NCBI GenBank assembly: GCA_031280885.1
Contig: JAITGD010000101.1
Coordinates: 1-56,871 of the forward strand
Source: Prevotellaceae bacterium
GTDB lineage: Bacteria; Bacteroidota; Bacteroidia; Bacteroidales; UBA932
Reading direction: 5' to 3'
DNA length: 56,871 nucleotides
Below are positions 12,146 to 19,455 of the stretch, piece by piece; the first letter of the stretch is position 1; every line of letters starts with the position of its first letter. The notes below the pieces were generated by a model. It worked only from the letters and a program-made list of their open reading frames with translations. It did not search any database and had not been told where the DNA came from. A program made the translations under genes and the position numbers.

Positions 12146-12757
12146 TCAGAAATTCAGTTCACCTTTACCTTGTCGAAGGATCTCAAAATCAGCTCCTGAA
12201 CAGTCAATCACTGTTGACGGTTCGAGACCGCCGGGGCCGCCATCGATACAGGCGTCAACTAAATCGCCATATTCTTCGTGAATTAGCTCAGGATCACTGA
12301 TATATTCCACTATTTCATCGTCGAATTTGATGGAGGTGGACAAAACAGGACATTCTGAAAGATTCACCAACTCGATTATGATTTTGTTGTCGGGAATTCT
12401 AAGTCCGATTTGCTTTCTACGTCCAAGCAGTTTATCGGGAACTTTGCCCGATGCAGGAAGTATGAAGGTAAATGGTCCGGGGAGATTCTTTTTCAGGAGT
12501 TTAAATGTGCGATTATCTACTTTGGCGTAATCAGACAAATGGCTCAAATCACTGCATATAAGCGAAAACACAGCGTCTTTCGCCTTCATATTTTTGATTT
12601 GCAATATGCGCTCGAAAGCTTTTTTGCTCCGAAGCATACAACCCATAGCATACACAGTATCTGTGGGATATATCACAACCCCATCATTTGCTAAAATATT
12701 AACAAGCTTGTTTATTTCCCTGGTGTTGGGATTGTCGGGATGTATCTTAAGCAACAT
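12146..12757 (-). CDS. YciO/YrdC/Sua5-family protein (L-threonylcarbamoyladenylate synthase-like)
   Basis: A 203-residue single-domain protein of the YrdC/Sua5 superfamily, whose TsaC members make threonylcarbamoyl-AMP for tRNA t6A37. The nucleotide pocket motif PTDTVYAMGC is at about residues 36-45. The segment KDAVFSLICSDLSHLSDYA followed by LPGPFTFILPAS and the C-terminal CPVLSTSIKF resemble the YciO subgroup more than TsaC, and the lone KxR-type signature of TsaC is not obvious, so the t6A role is uncertain. It is the last gene of the Ter operon: its ATG lies 1 bp after the stop of the TerY-C protein gene, which suggests translational coupling. Confidence 0.85.
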   Translation of the reverse strand: MLLKIHPDNPNTREINKLVNILANDGVVIYPTDTVYAMGCMLRSKKAFERILQIKNMKAKDAVFSLICSDLSHLSDYAKVDNRTFKLLKKNLPGPFTFILPASGKVPDKLLGRRKQIGLRIPDNKIIIELVNLSECPVLSTSIKFDDEIVEYISDPELIHEEYGDLVDACIDGGPGGLEPSTVIDCSGADFEILRQGKGELNF

Positions 12758-12758
12758 T

Positions 12759-13811
12759 TCATCCTCTTGTTCTGTTCACATCAAAGCCGCCACCGCCGAT
12801 GCCGTATTGAGCCTTATTTCCACACCATGGACAAGTGCTGACTGTCTCTGTACCAACGCAATGAATTTTTCCACAGGTATCATCGTAAGCAAAACCGTGC
12901 TGATTTCCACAACATGGACAAGTGGGTGAACCCATTAGCTTATCTGTACTGATTCTTAGAGTAGTAGCGTTTTCGTCGGACATATCAAAATAGCTATCGT
13001 CTATCTTGAAGGCGCCTACCAGCCTGTAATTCATTCCCACATCGCCGACGCTGTCCATAAACACGTTTTTCCGATATTTAATAAGGTACGGCTGTTTTGT
13101 GTTCTGACATTTAGCGGCTAATACTACAAAGTTGTCATCCACAACCGGTTTCGAGTCCTGTTTTGTCAAATCAACTTTAGATATGGTGCTTTCGTCTAAT
13201 TTTGCAAGCTCAAAGCCGGTAGAATTGTTTTCTACGCTTACACTGCTTGTTTTGATGGAGTTTGTAACCCATTTGAAAAATGTTTTGTATGATTGTGCGT
13301 CTGAATTGTCAAAATAAATCACATTTTCGGTTAGCTCTCCAAGTATTTTATTGTCAGTATGTTGTCCGAAAGCTATTGCGACCAAGTTTGCGGAATTCAT
13401 CCAGTTTCGTTTCCATTCGGCGATAACTCCCTGTACATCACGTGGACTATCGGTAGGCACGCCGTCAGTAAACAGAAAAACAACAGGTTTCCAGTCGCCT
13501 TTTTGTTCCTGAGTTGTTTGGACGATATTTTTTCTCAACTCGTACATCAGATGCCCCAATCCGACGCCAAGCGAGGTTCCGCTGCCTATCGGAAATTTGG
13601 GCGGATAAAAACTGATAACTTCCTGTAAAGGAGAGATTGTTTGAGCTTTACCGGCAAAAACAATCACCGAAATCCAAACTGTTTCCAGAGCATAAGGATC
13701 GGTACGCAATTCCCTGATAATGGTTGCCATGCCTTCCTGAACCTGTTCAATGGTATCGCCGACCATCGATTCGGACACATCAATAAGAAAGTAAATAGGT
13801 AGTCGTCTCAT
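12759..13811 (-). CDS. TerY-type vWA protein with C-terminal TerY-C zinc ribbon
   Basis: A 350-residue cytosolic protein. The vWA domain occupies about residues 1-205 with an intact metal (MIDAS) site: D11-V-S13-E-S15 and FTDGVPTD near 116. The C-terminal part carries paired cysteine knuckles, CPCCGN, a central Cys/His set, and CPWCGN, matching the TerY-C metal-binding module. TerY proteins belong to the Ter stress-response systems with TerD proteins, thought to act as Mg/Ca-dependent scaffolds or sensors. Its ATG overlaps the stop of the 82-residue membrane protein gene by 1 bp (TAATG), and the YciO-like gene follows after 1 bp. Confidence 0.88.
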   Translation of the reverse strand: MRRLPIYFLIDVSESMVGDTIEQVQEGMATIIRELRTDPYALETVWISVIVFAGKAQTISPLQEVISFYPPKFPIGSGTSLGVGLGHLMYELRKNIVQTTQEQKGDWKPVVFLFTDGVPTDSPRDVQGVIAEWKRNWMNSANLVAIAFGQHTDNKILGELTENVIYFDNSDAQSYKTFFKWVTNSIKTSSVSVENNSTGFELAKLDESTISKVDLTKQDSKPVVDDNFVVLAAKCQNTKQPYLIKYRKNVFMDSVGDVGMNYRLVGAFKIDDSYFDMSDENATTLRISTDKLMGSPTCPCCGNQHGFAYDDTCGKIHCVGTETVSTCPWCGNKAQYGIGGGGFDVNRTRG

Positions 13812-14059
13812 TATGTAAAGATTAGAATAAAAAGTAAAATCGTCAGAAGAAAAAGTTGCGAAGTATCAACTGCCAAACCCTGACCTACTTGGACAGGCTT
13901 TGCTATTTGTTGCAGAAGATTAAAAATCGGCCTAAAAATCTTTTCACAAAACTGATACGCAGACTTGTATCGCCCGTCCAGCCGGTCTTTGTGCGGCAAC
14001 AGCTTGGAGTATAGAAACAATGCCATAATAAGTATGCTGATAAATATGCTCAGAATCAT
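13811..14059 (-). CDS. Small two-helix membrane protein in the Ter operon
   Basis: An 82-residue protein with a hydrophobic helix at each end (about residues 1-18 and 62-82) and a polar, basic middle part (LLPHKDRLDGRYKSAYQF). The N-terminal helix begins at the first residue without a cleavable signal. It sits between two vWA genes, 12 bp after the upstream one and overlapping the downstream start by 1 bp, which supports it being translated. I recognise no family. It is the only membrane protein in the operon and so the only candidate membrane anchor where other Ter loci have TerC, to which it has no resemblance. Confidence 0.65.
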   Translation of the reverse strand: MILSIFISILIMALFLYSKLLPHKDRLDGRYKSAYQFCEKIFRPIFNLLQQIAKPVQVGQGLAVDTSQLFLLTILLFILIFT

Positions 14060-14071
14060 GCGTATATCTTC

Positions 14072-14707
14072 TTATATTACAGTATGTACCTCTGGCGGAG
14101 GAGGTGGCAAAACGATTTCATCCGCCGCTCCTATACTGCGATTGCCCACGCTGACCGAGGCTGAAACCCATTTGAAAAATTGCCGAAAAGTTGCCCCGTC
14201 CGTTGTGTCTAAATTGACAATCTTGTCCGTCAGTAGTTTAACGTTTTCCGTGCGTGGATTGCTCCCAACAAGGCAGACTACGATACTGCCGAAATTCTTT
14301 TGCCCGACTATCGGCACAGTTTGCTGAAACAGTTGAGCATCAGATGCTCTGCCATCACACATCACAAACAATAGCGGCATCCAATCGCCCTTACGTTCGG
14401 GAGTGCTTAGAATGACTTCTGAATCAATCTTTTTGCACACAAATTCCAAAGCTTCTCCCAGATGTGTTCCGGCGGCCTGTGGCTGCGGAATATCAGGTAT
14501 TTGCATACTTTCGAGTTCGGTAAGCGGCAACAATTGTTCGGGGTAGCGATTGAAGGTTATCACACTCAAATGCACAGATTCCAAGGCAAATGGATCTTGC
14601 CGCAAGGATGATACCAAACTTTCCAGCCCTACTTTTATTGCTTCTATCGGCTCGCCGCGCATGGCCCCGGAGGTCTGTATCAATATATAAACCGGTAATC
14701 GTCTCAT
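14072..14707 (-). CDS. TerY-like vWA protein with degenerate MIDAS
   Basis: A 211-residue vWA-domain paralogue of its two neighbours, sharing the opening MRRLPVY and the segment FFKWVSASVS near the C-terminus. The MIDAS loop reads Q11-T-S13-G-A15 where intact copies have D-x-S-x-S; CAG replaces the Asp codon, so two of the three ligands of the first motif are gone. The third-motif Asp remains (MCDGRASD). Metal binding by the canonical mode is therefore doubtful and the protein may be a structural partner. It ends LPPPPPEVHTVI, a tail shared with the upstream vWA gene. Gaps to neighbours are 7 and 12 bp. Confidence 0.85.
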   Translation of the reverse strand: MRRLPVYILIQTSGAMRGEPIEAIKVGLESLVSSLRQDPFALESVHLSVITFNRYPEQLLPLTELESMQIPDIPQPQAAGTHLGEALEFVCKKIDSEVILSTPERKGDWMPLLFVMCDGRASDAQLFQQTVPIVGQKNFGSIVVCLVGSNPRTENVKLLTDKIVNLDTTDGATFRQFFKWVSASVSVGNRSIGAADEIVLPPPPPEVHTVI

Positions 14708-14714
14708 TATGTTG

Positions 14715-15350
14715 TCATACGACTATATTTACTTCGGGCGGAGGAGGAGGCAGTTCGCCGAGTCCGACGACCTCATTTCCGCTGTCAACTTTTTGACTTC
14801 CTGTACTTACCGATGCTGAAACCCATTTGAAAAAGGCTTTGATAGTAGAACTATCTGCGGTGTCAAGTTGAACCACACATTCTGTTATCTGTTTAAGTAC
14901 ATTAGTATCAGCGCCATTTCCAGCGGCACAAGCTACTACGATTCCGGCTTTGCGTTTGCGAAATTCCGCAAGTCCTTTTTGCCAATTATCGGTTGGTCCG
15001 CCGTCAGTCATAATGAAAATCAGCGGTTTCCAGTCGCCTTTTACTTCGGATGTTGTTTTTGCCACTTCAGTGTCGATTTTGTTTGCCAATAAGGTCAAAG
15101 CATCGCCGAGCGCAGTAGTTCCACTTGCCTGAATTGAAGGCATTTGAAAGGCGGTGAGTTCCGTAAGCGGAACAATTTGTTTTGCAGAACTATCAAAAGT
15201 AATAACGCTCAGATAAGCTGTTTCAAGAGCATAAGGATCTTGCCTTAACGCACTTACAAGCGTTTGCATACCGGTTTCAACGGCAGCTATAGGCTCGCCC
15301 ATCATCGAACCGGAAGTGTCAAGTATAAGATATACAGGTAATCGTCTCAT
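14715..15350 (-). CDS. TerY-like vWA protein
   Basis: A 211-residue vWA protein with an intact MIDAS: D11-T-S13-G-S15 and MTDGGPTD at about 116-123. The start at 15350 (MRRLPVY) is chosen over an in-frame ATG at 15371 because it aligns with both paralogues and leaves a 1-bp gap after the TerD-family gene; the upstream ATG would overlap it by 20 bp. The C-terminus ends ELPPPPPEVNIVV. In Ter systems TerY proteins pair with TerD proteins; the run of five prolines would normally need EF-P for efficient translation. It is the fifth gene of the operon. Confidence 0.88.
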   Translation of the reverse strand: MRRLPVYLILDTSGSMMGEPIAAVETGMQTLVSALRQDPYALETAYLSVITFDSSAKQIVPLTELTAFQMPSIQASGTTALGDALTLLANKIDTEVAKTTSEVKGDWKPLIFIMTDGGPTDNWQKGLAEFRKRKAGIVVACAAGNGADTNVLKQITECVVQLDTADSSTIKAFFKWVSASVSTGSQKVDSGNEVVGLGELPPPPPEVNIVV

Positions 15351-15351
15351 T

Positions 15352-16029
15352 TTATTTAGCGTATTTATCAAGTATTGTTTGAATTGTCTGCAAAAATACC
15401 TTGTCGTCCGTAGGGTCGCCTATAGCGTCGAACTTCCAGTCTCCGTTTCGTTTATAGAGTTTTCCGAGTATCAGTGCGCGTTTTCCGGCGAAGGAAGCGT
15501 CAGTTGCGATGTCGTATTCCGAAAAAACCGAATTTACTTTTTGCGGAGTGCCTTCGTACATTCTGATTTTGGCGTATGGAATATTCGAGAAATCAAAGGT
15601 TTGGCCTTGATTTAGGTAAATATTAATAAAGAAGAATATTTTGTCAATAGAAGGGTTTAGCCTATTCAAATCCACTGTAATTATTTCATTATCAAGACCA
15701 TCATCGCCACCTTTGTCGCCTTGCCTGTCGTCGCCGCTGTGTCGCAAAGCGCCGTCTTGCGAAGTTAATTTCCCGAGCGGAAGATTATTTTTCTGCAAAA
15801 ACCCGTTGTAATCAGGTGAATAGATATGATCTAACTGATTTCCGTTAGCATCGGTCATGATGCAACTTAAATCTAAATCAACATCTTCGATAACTTTTTT
15901 GCTGCCGAAGAGCCCTTTTTTGACAGTTTCTATTGCTCCCCAATTTACTCCAACACAGAAATTTGTGAGTTTTTCTCCGGATTCTTTGCGGAGATCAATT
16001 TTTTGTCCTTTTGATAAGTTAATTGCCAT
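15352..16029 (-). CDS. TerD-superfamily protein, TerZ/TerX-like
   Basis: A 225-residue TerD-fold protein. It begins MAINLSKGQKIDL like its operon mates and carries the Ca2+-binding core VDLDLSCIMTD at about residues 49-59, then LRHSGDDRQGDKGG near 95-108 with many Asp residues. An internal insertion (KKGLFGSKK) before the core is typical of TerZ/TerX. It ends in the family motif LGKLYKRNGDWKFDAIG. TerD proteins bind calcium and occur in tellurite, phage and stress resistance clusters. The gap to the upstream TerD gene is 21 bp. Confidence 0.88.
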   Translation of the reverse strand: MAINLSKGQKIDLRKESGEKLTNFCVGVNWGAIETVKKGLFGSKKVIEDVDLDLSCIMTDANGNQLDHIYSPDYNGFLQKNNLPLGKLTSQDGALRHSGDDRQGDKGGDDGLDNEIITVDLNRLNPSIDKIFFFINIYLNQGQTFDFSNIPYAKIRMYEGTPQKVNSVFSEYDIATDASFAGKRALILGKLYKRNGDWKFDAIGDPTDDKVFLQTIQTILDKYAK

Positions 16030-16050
16030 TATGATTTTATTTTCAAATTG

Positions 16051-16605
16051 TTAAACATATTTATTCAGATAATCTTCCAGCCCGCCTTTTTGACCTGTGC
16101 CGATGGCTTCGAATTTCCATTCGCCGTTGCGTTTGTAAATTCGCCCAAATTCTACGGCTGTTTCGATGGAAAAATCTTCCTCAAGTTCATATTTAAGAAA
16201 TTCTTCCTTAGTGTCGGGGTTGTAAATACGTACAAATGAGTTACGTACCTGTCCAAAATTCTGCCTCCGTTTCTCTGCTTCGTGAATAGTTACAACGATT
16301 CGTATTTCGGATGTGGCCGGATTGATTTTCGACAAATCGACGTGAATACTTTCATCGTCGCCATCGCCTGCGCCCGTAAGATTGTCGCCGAGATGTTGCA
16401 CCGCGCCGTCGGGTGATTTCAAATTGTTATAAAACACGAAATATTCATCCGAAAGACATTTTCCGTTTTCGCCAAGAATGAATACCGAAGCATCGAGGTC
16501 AAAATCCTGCCCTGTGCTTGTCGAATTGGCGTCCCAGCCTAATCCGATTACAAATTTCGGAAGGGAAAGATTTGCTCGCCCGCCTTTTTCCAAATTAATT
16601 GCCAT
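16051..16605 (-). CDS. terE: TerD/TerE family calcium-binding protein
   Basis: A 184-residue single TerD domain, close to the usual length of about 190. Key segments are GLGWDAN, DFDLDASVFILGENG (first Ca2+ loop), FYNNLKSPDGAVQHLGDN, GDGDDES (second Asp cluster), VVTIHEAEKRRQNFGQV and FGRIYKRNGEWKFEAIG. It is a clear paralogue of the first gene of the operon (17314-17868). TerD or TerE naming is by similarity only, since the two are hard to tell apart. It follows the TerA-like gene by 36 bp. Confidence 0.9.
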   Translation of the reverse strand: MAINLEKGGRANLSLPKFVIGLGWDANSTSTGQDFDLDASVFILGENGKCLSDEYFVFYNNLKSPDGAVQHLGDNLTGAGDGDDESIHVDLSKINPATSEIRIVVTIHEAEKRRQNFGQVRNSFVRIYNPDTKEEFLKYELEEDFSIETAVEFGRIYKRNGEWKFEAIGTGQKGGLEDYLNKYV

Positions 16606-16641
16606 AATTTTATGTTTATTTCTTATGTGTTGATTATTAAT

Positions 16642-17295
16642 TTATTTGCCGCCTGCACGCCACTGCATACCCCAGCCGTAAACCGTGTCGCAGTCGTCGT
16701 GTCCTTCATGAAAAGTAAGAAGTTTCTTGACTGTCATAGAGTTATCTGTATCAAACAGAATCTCGGCAATAGCGCAAAATTTCTTAACGCTAAACTGCTT
16801 TCCCATTTCGACCACGACGTCGGGATTATCAGGCACTTTGATCGTTACAACTGCGTTAGTATCTGTCCATTGTGCTGCGCCTTCGTAGATAAAGCAGTAG
16901 ATTGTCATCCGCTTCAAATCGCTGGCTCCCTGTATATTGACCAGCATATTTTCTCCTTCGGACGCCGCGCCGGAACGGTCGTCGCCGCTGTGCCAAATCC
17001 AGGGTTTTTGAGTGTAACAGCCTTGTCGAGTAACTTGATTTTTAGCGCCTCCACGACCTTTTGAAAACTGCAAACCATCGATACAAGACTTGTTGCCGTC
17101 GCGAAGTTCGTACCAGCAACCTAAATCAAGGTCAATCGGGCTTTGAGTTAATGAAGCCCAGAAACCTTTCTTCTTTTGAGTCCAATTCAGATTGATTATT
17201 ACCTCTTTAGAGACACTATCGCCTCGTTTTGTCAAATCGATTTTATGACTATCCCCCTGTTTTTCAAGAGTTATTTTATTAAGATTTATTGCCAT
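16642..17295 (-). CDS. terA: TerA-like TerD-superfamily protein
   Basis: A 217-residue protein of the TerD superfamily, TerA branch. Signatures are LNWTQKKKGFW, IDLDLGCWYELRDGN, WIWHSGDDRSGAASEGE, IYCFIYEGAAQWTDTNAVV and the ending GWGMQWRAGGK, all typical of the TerA end of the family (single TerD-like domain followed by GH-D-GWG tail). It begins MAINLNK like the other operon members. It is second in the operon, 18 bp after the promoter-proximal TerD gene. The symbol is by similarity and its function in tellurite or other stress is not shown by sequence. Confidence 0.82.
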   Translation of the reverse strand: MAINLNKITLEKQGDSHKIDLTKRGDSVSKEVIINLNWTQKKKGFWASLTQSPIDLDLGCWYELRDGNKSCIDGLQFSKGRGGAKNQVTRQGCYTQKPWIWHSGDDRSGAASEGENMLVNIQGASDLKRMTIYCFIYEGAAQWTDTNAVVTIKVPDNPDVVVEMGKQFSVKKFCAIAEILFDTDNSMTVKKLLTFHEGHDDCDTVYGWGMQWRAGGK

Positions 17296-17313
17296 GATAT
17301 TGTTCTTTACAGA

Positions 17314-17868
17314 TTACACATATTTATCAACAAAATATTGCAGACCACCTTTATAGCCTATTCCCATAGCTTCAAATTTCCATTCGCCGTTACGTTTGTA
17401 GAGACGTCCGAACTCAACCGCTGTTTCGATTGAAAAATCTTCGTCTAATTCGTATTTAGCGATTTCTTCATTGTTTTGAGCGTTGTAAATACGTATAAAC
17501 GAATTGCGTACCTGTCCGAAATTCTGTTTGCGGACTTCATAATCATGAATGGTTACTGTGAAAATAATTTCCTGAATGCGAGGATCAACTTTCGCTATAT
17601 CAACGGTCAAAGTCTCATCATCGCCATCGCTGCTTCCACCAGTTGTATCATCGCCGGAAGATTCGACTGCCTCGTCGGGCGACTTCGGATTATTGTAGAA
17701 AACAAAAAACTCATCCTTAGGTAACTTCTTGTTTTCGCCCAACATAAAGGCTGAAGCATCAAGATCAAAATCATATCCTGTGCCTGCGTTTGGATCCCAG
17801 CCCAAACCTACTCCTACTTTCGACAGCCCTATCTCAATCCGCTGTCCCTTAGTTAAATTGATCGCCAT
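17314..17868 (-). CDS. terD: TerD family calcium-binding protein, first gene of Ter operon
   Basis: A 184-residue TerD domain with GLGWDPN, DFDLDASAFMLGENK (first Ca2+ loop), FYNNPKSPDEAV, SSDGDDETLTVD (second Asp-rich loop), TVTIHDYEVRKQNFGQV and GRLYKRNGEWKFEAMG. It is the promoter-proximal member: a -7 element lies 45 bp upstream (complement of 17913-17920). The genes from here to 12146 are all minus-strand with gaps of 1-36 bp, so they form one nine-gene operon. It is closely related to the gene at 16051-16605. Confidence 0.92.
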   Translation of the reverse strand: MAINLTKGQRIEIGLSKVGVGLGWDPNAGTGYDFDLDASAFMLGENKKLPKDEFFVFYNNPKSPDEAVESSGDDTTGGSSDGDDETLTVDIAKVDPRIQEIIFTVTIHDYEVRKQNFGQVRNSFIRIYNAQNNEEIAKYELDEDFSIETAVEFGRLYKRNGEWKFEAMGIGYKGGLQYFVDKYV

Positions 17869-17912
17869 AAAACTATATTACTTTTAGGTGTTAAAAAATA
17901 TTTATTCGGTTG

Positions 17913-17920
17913 CAAATGTA
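17913..17920 (-). promoter_or_regulatory. Bacteroidetes -7 element for the Ter operon
   Basis: The minus strand reads TACATTTG, followed by a leader of about 40 bp to the terD ATG at 17868. Just upstream the minus strand has ATGTTTGTAAAAAAACAT, whose arms ATGTTT/AAACAT pair and could be an operator or part of the -33 region. Confidence 0.55.
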
Positions 17921-17971
17921 CATGTTTTTTTACAAACATAAATTTGACGCCACAAAAGTAATATTTTTTTT

Positions 17972-18045
17972 GGACTATTGGACGTTTGGACTGTTGGACT
18001 GTTGGACTATTGGACTATTGGACGTTTGGACTGTTGGACTCTCGG
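17972..18045. repeat. 8-bp tandem repeat GGACNNTT between Ter operon and PUL
   Basis: About nine units of GGACNNTT follow one another (GGACTATT, GGACGTTT, GGACTGTT and variants), starting near 17972. The same 8-bp unit recurs at 36010-36090 and 56523-56680. Because 8 is not a multiple of 3, open frames through it give the meaningless repeat LDYWTFGLLDCWT. Confidence 0.85.
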
Positions 18046-18063
18046 AATCACAAAAAATTCTTG

Positions 18064-19455
18064 TCAATTTTCTCGCAAACGTACAAGTTTTTCTGTTATT
18101 TCCGCCAATTTTTCCTTAGTTAGCGGGTATGCCGATATGAATACTACCGACAAGATAGTCCCTATCGCAGGAAAAATACTCATCATCATACGGATTCCGC
18201 TCTGTACTTCTGATGATTGCACTGCATTGGCCTTGAATCCATACATGCCAAGCAACCATCCAGTCAAGGCGCCTCCTATAGTCCAACCAAATTTCTGAGA
18301 CATCGACGAGGATGAAAAAATCAAACCGGTAGCTCGACGGCCGGTTTTATACTCTGAGTAATCGGAAATGTCGGCGTACATCGACCATAATAATGGAAAT
18401 ATACTTCCCGCACATATACTTATTACGAATTGAAATAGCATTATAAGAACAAGATGATCTCTTCCGATGAAGTAAAAACCGAAACTGAAAATCGTAGCAA
18501 GAACCATCGCTAATAAGTATGTCTGTTTCTTGCCGATTCTGTTTGATATGGGCGTTACTAAAATGATGCCGACTATGTTAGCCGACTGTCCAAGTACTAA
18601 AAATACTGTGGTTAAAGATAAGGAAACGTTTATGACGCCAAGATGCAAAGCTTCCGAATTGCATACGTAATACTTAAAGTAATATACCGCAGCGCCGTCG
18701 CGAATGGAATTAAATATAAGCGCCGCTATTCCAGCGCCTAATAAAATCCACCAGGGACGGTTACGCCATAAATCTTTTATATCATCTCGGAAGCTGTTAC
18801 TGCTCTGTTTGATTGGTTTGATGCGTTCCTTTGTCCATGCAAAACATAGTAGGAAAAATATAACCGCAATTACAGAAAATATAGAAACTGCCGCAGCCCA
18901 GCCAAATGCAGTGTCAGAAACGCCGGTTTTGCTTCCGGCGAAGAAATCTATCAAAGGCTCAACAAGTAGAAGTGCAAGTATGCTCCCTGCAAAGGCGAAA
19001 ATCATCCTGTATGATGATAATTCCGTGCGCGAGGCCGGATTAGAAGATATAACCCCCAAGAGCGAAGCATAAGGTACGTTGATGAGAGAGTATGTCATCA
19101 TCATTAATGAGTAGGTAATGTAGGCATAGACAAGCCTGCCTGCGTATGAAAGCGATGGTGTAAAGAAGGTTAAAAAGCCAATCAAGCCAAATGGTAGAGC
19201 AAGCCATAAAAGATACGGACGAAATTTGCCGTGGCGACTGTTTGTACGGTCGGCTATCACGCCGACGACAGGATCAAATACCGAATCCCAAATGCGTGTT
19301 ATCAGGAACATTGTGCCTGCCGCTGCTGCCGACAATCCAAATACATCGGTGTAAAAGAACAAAAGATACATGCCGAAAAGCTTCCAAAACATGGAGGAAG
19401 CTGCGTCGCCTAAGCCATAAGCGACTTTCTCTCGGAGACAAAGTTTTTCGTCCAT
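18064..19455 (-). CDS. GPH-family sugar:cation symporter (MFS)
   Basis: A 463-residue inner-membrane carrier with about 12 hydrophobic helices, of the glycoside-pentoside-hexuronide:cation symporter family. Family signs are YGLGDAASSMFW at the N-terminus, RIWDSVFDPVVGVIADRTNSRHGKFRP after helix 2 (the conserved loop), and the middle loop rich in Lys and Arg near residue 220. As the last gene of the mannan locus it most likely brings mannosyl-glucose or short manno-oligosaccharides into the cytosol for the phosphorylase encoded just upstream. The two genes overlap by 1 bp (TGATG), a sign of translational coupling. Confidence 0.9.
   Translation of the reverse strand: MDEKLCLREKVAYGLGDAASSMFWKLFGMYLLFFYTDVFGLSAAAAGTMFLITRIWDSVFDPVVGVIADRTNSRHGKFRPYLLWLALPFGLIGFLTFFTPSLSYAGRLVYAYITYSLMMMTYSLINVPYASLLGVISSNPASRTELSSYRMIFAFAGSILALLLVEPLIDFFAGSKTGVSDTAFGWAAAVSIFSVIAVIFFLLCFAWTKERIKPIKQSSNSFRDDIKDLWRNRPWWILLGAGIAALIFNSIRDGAAVYYFKYYVCNSEALHLGVINVSLSLTTVFLVLGQSANIVGIILVTPISNRIGKKQTYLLAMVLATIFSFGFYFIGRDHLVLIMLFQFVISICAGSIFPLLWSMYADISDYSEYKTGRRATGLIFSSSSMSQKFGWTIGGALTGWLLGMYGFKANAVQSSEVQSGIRMMMSIFPAIGTILSVVFISAYPLTKEKLAEITEKLVRLREN

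Noticed and set aside
17910-18119. Open frames rich in LDYWTFGLLDCWT-type repeats
   Set aside because: They are translations of the 8-bp repeat (three units give eight codons) and overlap the MFS gene end; no start or promoter support.
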